NCBI RefSeq assembly: GCF_000234665.1
Contig: NC_018338.1
Location: 23,501 to 87,500 of the forward strand
Reading direction: 5' to 3'
Source: Leishmania mexicana MHOM/GT/2001/U1103
Taxonomy: Eukaryota; Euglenozoa; Kinetoplastea; Trypanosomatida; Trypanosomatidae
DNA: 64,000 nucleotides
The translations under genes were made by a program, and so were the position numbers. Below the pieces are notes generated by a model that worked only from the letters and a program-made list of their open reading frames with translations, was not told the DNA's origin and did no database searches. Numbering within the stretch: the first letter of the stretch is position 1; each line of letters opens with the position of its first letter. Below are positions 59,944 to 64,000 of this stretch, one piece after another.

Positions 59944-61437
59944 ATGCCCACGTACTTCTTCCGCATTCCATCGTTGCAGGTATGCACAGTTTCTTTCTTC
60001 GGTGGAGGCACGCTCCTCCTAGGCAGCGGCCTCTGGGATCTCATGCGCTCCAGGCGCAACGCCGTTCCTGTGTTCAACAGCGCCACTGCCATCAAGACAG
60101 AGGAGTCGGCGCGCTACCCGTGCGAAAAAATCAAGGGTTTTGATGTTGTCGTGCGCAGCTTTTACCTACCGGTAGCTGCCGATACCGACGACTGCACTCC
60201 AGCCCCAGCGCTGTCTTTGCTGGCGCGGCTCCGCAGGTTTTCGGATCTCTTCTCCAATGAAACGCACCGTATCGATAGCGCTGATCCAACCAACACAATG
60301 GCAGCAGACCCGTCAGTTCGGTTGGTAGTACGGGATGCCAAAGACTCAGTTGGCGGAGCCGACACAAGGCTCATCGCAGCCGCGTACTGGCCACCGGGCA
60401 CCTCCAAGTACGCTGCCCTGGTCCTGGAGCCCACCTCACGGACCAGCGTCGACTCGAGCGCTGCATTGCCGGCGCAGTCGCGCTCGCTGCTGCGTCAGCT
60501 GGCTGACGGGGCTACCCACCAATCTCTCTCCCGGTGCAACCCACGGTCCACGCTGCTGCACATGGCTTGTGAGAGCGACCCGGCCTATCTTGGTGCCCCC
60601 TACCTGCGTGTGCTCTTGAGCGCCTTCCTGCTGCTGCCGACCACCCTCTCGCAGCTGAACGTTGCGGTCCTCGGCGTAGGTGGGGGATCGCTACCGCTGT
60701 TCCTCCAGCAGTATTTCGCACCCCGGATGCACCGCTGTGACTTTGTGGATGTCGAGCCGATGTGCATCAAGGCAGCGGTAGAGCAGCTTGGGATGAAGGA
60801 GCTGCTGAACACGGCGGCGTTGCGGTGCGAGGGCGGTGGAGTGCACTACTACCTGGAGGACGCCGTCGACTACCTGTCCCACCGAGTTGGCGCTGCCGAC
60901 TGTCGAACAGGGTGGCCTTTGCAAGCCGGGTCTGAGAGACCAGCAGGGAGTGGAGAGGGCGCATCTGCTGCTCCGCATCACGGAACTCCCCTTTTCCGTG
61001 ATACCGTTCAGCCAACCCCCGCCGCGGCGCCGGCTACGAGCGCCAAGCGCCAGCGCCAACTCGACTTGCTGTTTGTGGACCTGTTTCTCGGCAGCGAACT
61101 CGACACGGCCGTTACATCGCACGAATTTCTGTGTCTGTGTCGCGGCTCTCTCTCCCTTCACGGGGTGGCCGCCTTCAACCTTCCGGCGGCGGACAAGCGG
61201 TTTGTGCAGCGCTGCAGCGAGGTGTTCGGCAGCGATAACGTGTACCGTATTCCCGTGCCGGCCAGCTCAAACGAGGTGGTGCTGGCTCGCGGCGGGGCAA
61301 AGAACAGCGGCGCCGTAGCCGACCCTCCGCACCTCTCGCACCGCCTCTTGTTTCGCCGGGCGCAGGAGCTGACGGCGCAGTATCGTCTCCCCTACGACCT
61401 GGCCAACCACTACCCTATATGGTGGCGACTGTGGTAG
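59944..61437 (+). CDS. Spermidine-synthase-fold / METTL13-like methyltransferase
   Basis: 497 residues from ATG 59944 (MPTYFFRIPSLQV); a GTG one codon upstream is not a likely start. A hydrophobic stretch near residues 14-30 could be a membrane anchor or organelle-targeting segment. The Rossmann methyltransferase core is at about 238-450: NVAVLGVGGGSLPLFL (SAM-binding motif I), CDFVDVEPMCIKAAVEQLGM (acidic residue of motif II), then DLLFVDLFLGSELDTAV and a final strand VVLARGG. This arrangement is the spermidine-synthase-like branch that includes the C-terminal half of METTL13. The polyamine-synthase catalytic pattern is not evident, so a protein or small-molecule methyltransferase is more likely. 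An Ala/Pro/Gly-rich insert is at about 330-365. Confidence 0.8.
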   Translation: MPTYFFRIPSLQVCTVSFFGGGTLLLGSGLWDLMRSRRNAVPVFNSATAIKTEESARYPCEKIKGFDVVVRSFYLPVAADTDDCTPAPALSLLARLRRFSDLFSNETHRIDSADPTNTMAADPSVRLVVRDAKDSVGGADTRLIAAAYWPPGTSKYAALVLEPTSRTSVDSSAALPAQSRSLLRQLADGATHQSLSRCNPRSTLLHMACESDPAYLGAPYLRVLLSAFLLLPTTLSQLNVAVLGVGGGSLPLFLQQYFAPRMHRCDFVDVEPMCIKAAVEQLGMKELLNTAALRCEGGGVHYYLEDAVDYLSHRVGAADCRTGWPLQAGSERPAGSGEGASAAPHHGTPLFRDTVQPTPAAAPATSAKRQRQLDLLFVDLFLGSELDTAVTSHEFLCLCRGSLSLHGVAAFNLPAADKRFVQRCSEVFGSDNVYRIPVPASSNEVVLARGGAKNSGAVADPPHLSHRLLFRRAQELTAQYRLPYDLANHYPIWWRLW

Positions 61438-62200
61438 GAAGGAGGTGGGTGGGTGAGTGGAGAGCTTAACGATACGGCGCACACGCGCGGCTGTGACTGT
61501 TGAACGAACGAGGGCATTCTTAAGCGCAGCCGTCGTAGCTTCATAAAAATAGTAGAGTGAGGGAGCGGTGAGAGATCATCGCGTTTCGGATGATCCCTCC
61601 CCCTCCCCGGCGCGCGTGCTCGTGTGCCTCACCGTTCGTACTTCACAGAGCGCCGTTTTTACCCTATCAACGCAAACACGACGACAGCCCACGCGCAGCG
61701 ATTTGAGGGAACGTTAAGCACCGTCAGCGAGGTTGAGGCGGTCAACACATACGACGGAGTATGTGCACGAGTGGAGGAAGGACGACTGTGCCATCGGCGT
61801 CGGATGGATTTCAATTCACAGGTATCAGCAAGAAGGAACCATATATCCAAACACACACAAGCGTGTGCTCTGCAGGCGTGCCTCGAAGGGGTCTCTGAGT
61901 GGCCCTGATCTCTGCAACCCTGCTCCGCCTTTCCCTTGCTGCCTGCCGCGTTCGGCCACTGCTTCGCTGTTCCTGTCGCTCAGGTGCACGCAGGCTCGTT
62001 TCCCCAACACCCCCTCCTCATCCTCCTCCCCCTCCCCCTCCGTGGTCTTTCCTCTTCCTGTTTCCTCTACGGCATCGCGTCGCTCTTGCGCGCACTTACG
62101 GCGGCGGCGGCGGGGCAACTGGGCTCATCAGCGAGCCTTCTCAGCTCACATAAGAAAACAGTGAACACAGCAGCACAGGGGTGAAGCAGCCCCACCAACT
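61438..62200. other. Intergenic spacer
   Basis: No gene supported. The C/T-rich tract 62008-62068 (CTCCTCCCCCTCCCCCTCCG) followed by CTTCTCAG (AG 62143-62144) is a clear trans-splice acceptor region ~57 nt before the last gene. Confidence 0.65.
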
Positions 62201-64000
62201 ATGTCTGCCACGATCGGAGCCGCACGCGCGTGCGCCTCTACAGTGCTTTTTCACAGCTTGCGCCTGCACGCCTTCCAGGGCGCGCTGCCGCATGTACTGG
62301 TCGTGGTGGATCGCGTGCCGTGTGTGTTGCAGAAGGTTGTCGCGGAGGGCTACCTGCAGGTGCTGCGGGAGTACGGGCGTCATGGCGCAGCATATGTTAC
62401 GAGCAGCCGGGACAGCGTCTTGAAGGAACGGACGGAGGCGTTGCCGGAAACGGCAGATGACAGGGGATCACTTCAGAGCCATGACGGCGAGCTGTTCATC
62501 CCTCTGGAACCCGGCGCAGAGACGCCGAGCGGGTCGGCGGGCTTTACTCCACGCGTTTCGCCGCCGTTGGTCGCCGTGGATAACCCTGCTCCTCTCTCCT
62601 ACTCCCTCATGCTGTTTCGCAGCGACAACTTCCTGAGCCATGTGAAGCGGCTGCAACGGTTCTTTCGCCACTGCGGTGACGGACAACTGCAGCAGCAGGG
62701 CGACCAGCATAAGACGGAGGCTTCCGCTGGGGACGCATCAAGAACGCCGCCGCCTCCGACCGCACTGCCGAGTGTTTGGACGGCAGTGTACTTCAAAGAA
62801 GAGTTCGAAGCTCTGTGCCCGCTGCTGGGACCACTGCTCTCGTCAAAGGGCGAGGCGGTCGAGGACGACGCCACCGGCGCGCAACCCCGATGGCAGATGC
62901 TCTTTCACGGACCGCCGCGAGAGCTCCTCGGGTGCGTCATGGTGCAAGAGAACGCCTTCCAAAACGAGATGAGGCGCTATCGGCTTCGTCTGAGCCTGTT
63001 TGACCTCGGCATTCGCGTTGCGGAGCACTGCCACCTGGGTATCATGAGCCAGAGAGCGGATCGCTTGGCCGGTGAGGGCCACTTGAAGGAGGCGCTGCAG
63101 GACGACCAAGTGTACAGCTACGCCCGCTCGTGCGCTTTCGGACCCGAGCATGCCCGGTGCCTCGCCAAAGCCATCGCGGACTCAATCGATCTGTACAGCT
63201 GGCGCCGCTCTGGGTGTGCTGGCGGCGCCGCAGCGCGCGCAGCGCACGCGTATCCGGCCTCCATAACTGCCGCATTGCAGAGTGATGAGCTCTGGTCTAT
63301 CTTCAATTCTGGCGCACTGAACGTCTGCGCATCTGCGACGGCGGCTGAGCACACCGCCACGGATGTCGAAGCCGCCTTACAGGAACCAATCGAAGGCCCT
63401 GGTATGCCACTCTTGATTGTATGCTGCGACGCAGCTAAGGTGCTCACCTACGGCGGCGGGATGGAGGACTGTCTGACCAACACCGGGTACTATGCTGCGG
63501 CCTACGCGCCGGAGCGCAACGATGTCGCACGGCACCGTGAGCGCTTTCGGACGGCATACAGCGAAGCGAGTGGCGGAGACGGCGAGAGCGAGAGGGACGA
63601 GGAAGACGCCGCTGCAACCCCCCCGGTGCACGGCCGCCTGAAGAAGAAGGAGTACCTCGCGGTGCTCAAGGCGAAGGGGCAGAGGCCGAACAAGCCCCAG
63701 CACGATGGCGCCGATGAGGAGGACGGCACTGTCTCCCGCAGCGTTCCTGCTGGCTCCTGCATCTCCAACAGTATCGGCGGCACCTTTCCCATCGGCGAGG
63801 TCATCAGCGAGTCGTTTGACCTCTCGCAACTCAGTGGCACGTGCGACGTGTTTGCGTATCCTGACGTGTTCAAGAAGGTGACAATGAGTCGCCCAGCACC
63901 GTTCACCATGACGGTAGAGAAGGGAGTTGTCACGCACATCAGCGACGGTGCCCCCAAGGAGTTCCTCGATCTGCTCAGCCTCGTCCGCCAGGTGGAAGGC
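62201..64000 (+). CDS. Partial gene, 600 codons to window end; C-terminal part possibly M29-aminopeptidase-like
   Basis: Reading from ATG 62201 (MSATIGAARACASTVLFHSL) the frame is open for 600 codons to the window edge, so the C-terminus is missing. The N-terminus is free of acidic residues and could target the mitochondrion. Residues about 70-120 and 170-190 are low complexity. An acidic/basic stretch (GDGESERDEEDAA, then GRLKKKEYLAV) is near 455-490. Near 525-600, GGTFPIGEVISESFDLSQLSG then FTMTVEKGVVTHISDG resembles the substrate/metal region of thermophilic metallo-aminopeptidase (M29) relatives ('GGE[VI]...P.[RK]LTVENGRVV.IEGG'), but this match is from memory and short. Otherwise unrecognised. 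Confidence 0.75.
   Translation, partial: MSATIGAARACASTVLFHSLRLHAFQGALPHVLVVVDRVPCVLQKVVAEGYLQVLREYGRHGAAYVTSSRDSVLKERTEALPETADDRGSLQSHDGELFIPLEPGAETPSGSAGFTPRVSPPLVAVDNPAPLSYSLMLFRSDNFLSHVKRLQRFFRHCGDGQLQQQGDQHKTEASAGDASRTPPPPTALPSVWTAVYFKEEFEALCPLLGPLLSSKGEAVEDDATGAQPRWQMLFHGPPRELLGCVMVQENAFQNEMRRYRLRLSLFDLGIRVAEHCHLGIMSQRADRLAGEGHLKEALQDDQVYSYARSCAFGPEHARCLAKAIADSIDLYSWRRSGCAGGAAARAAHAYPASITAALQSDELWSIFNSGALNVCASATAAEHTATDVEAALQEPIEGPGMPLLIVCCDAAKVLTYGGGMEDCLTNTGYYAAAYAPERNDVARHRERFRTAYSEASGGDGESERDEEDAAATPPVHGRLKKKEYLAVLKAKGQRPNKPQHDGADEEDGTVSRSVPAGSCISNSIGGTFPIGEVISESFDLSQLSGTCDVFAYPDVFKKVTMSRPAPFTMTVEKGVVTHISDGAPKEFLDLLSLVRQVEG

Noticed and set aside
1..64000. CRISPR arrays, tRNA/rRNA genes, bacterial-type operons or complete transposons
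   Set aside because: No regularly spaced direct repeats with unique spacers, no tRNA B-box (GGTTCGA-type) in a cloverleaf context, no rRNA-like sequence and no transposase or reverse transcriptase frame were seen.

Overview
The window looks like nuclear DNA of a trypanosomatid, most likely a Leishmania-type parasite. Genes are intronless, GC-rich and packed in long same-strand runs. Pyrimidine tracts followed by AG (trans-splice acceptors) lie just upstream of many starts, and the gaps are T/C-rich with CA/TG microsatellites. Several products are kinetoplastid versions of ordinary eukaryotic proteins: eL30, ARL2, KISH/TMEM167, complex I NDUFA5, SPT2 and ketodihydrosphingosine reductase. From memory, the L30 ... 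SPT2 ... KDSR order matches the left part of L. major chromosome 35; I could not check this.

Layout. About 0.6-12.6 kb is a leftward (minus-strand) gene array: an LMBR1-like membrane protein, ARL2, a small membrane protein, a divergent mitochondrial carrier-like protein, a protein of unknown family and two coiled-coil proteins. About 12.64-15.0 kb is a divergent strand-switch region. It contains a SIDER2-like retroposon remnant and a markedly AT-rich stretch, and it is the likely start of transcription in both directions. From 15.04 kb to the right edge all genes are on the plus strand: an FCP1/NIF-type phosphatase, a 2135-residue coiled-coil protein, KISH, NDUFA5, a CCCH zinc-finger/J-like protein, L30, a large protein of unknown family with a possible S1-like segment, an ArfGAP, a small membrane protein, a decayed alpha/beta hydrolase, an unusual Ala/Pro-repeat protein with a trifunctional-enzyme-alpha-like C-terminus, a FAM13-like protein, an ankyrin protein, SPT2, KDSR, a spermidine-synthase-fold protein, and a gene cut by the window end.

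Functional links. The clearest one is sphingoid-base synthesis: SPT2 (step 1) and 3-ketodihydrosphingosine reductase (step 2) are consecutive genes. ARL2, ArfGAP and KISH all concern small GTPases or membrane traffic but are not adjacent. In this type of genome neighbours are co-transcribed without being an operon in the bacterial sense, so linkage is weak evidence of shared function.

Most notable: two nearly identical (about 99% by eye, ~515 bp) SIDER2-like copies in inverted orientation 17 kb apart, flanking the strand-switch region; a third, decayed copy at 38.7 kb; a ~1.6 kb Ala/Pro-coding repeat with an apparent one-base frameshift in front of a degenerate beta-oxidation enzyme; and a frameshifted hydrolase pseudogene. 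I saw no bacterial-type defence system, CRISPR array or complete transposon.
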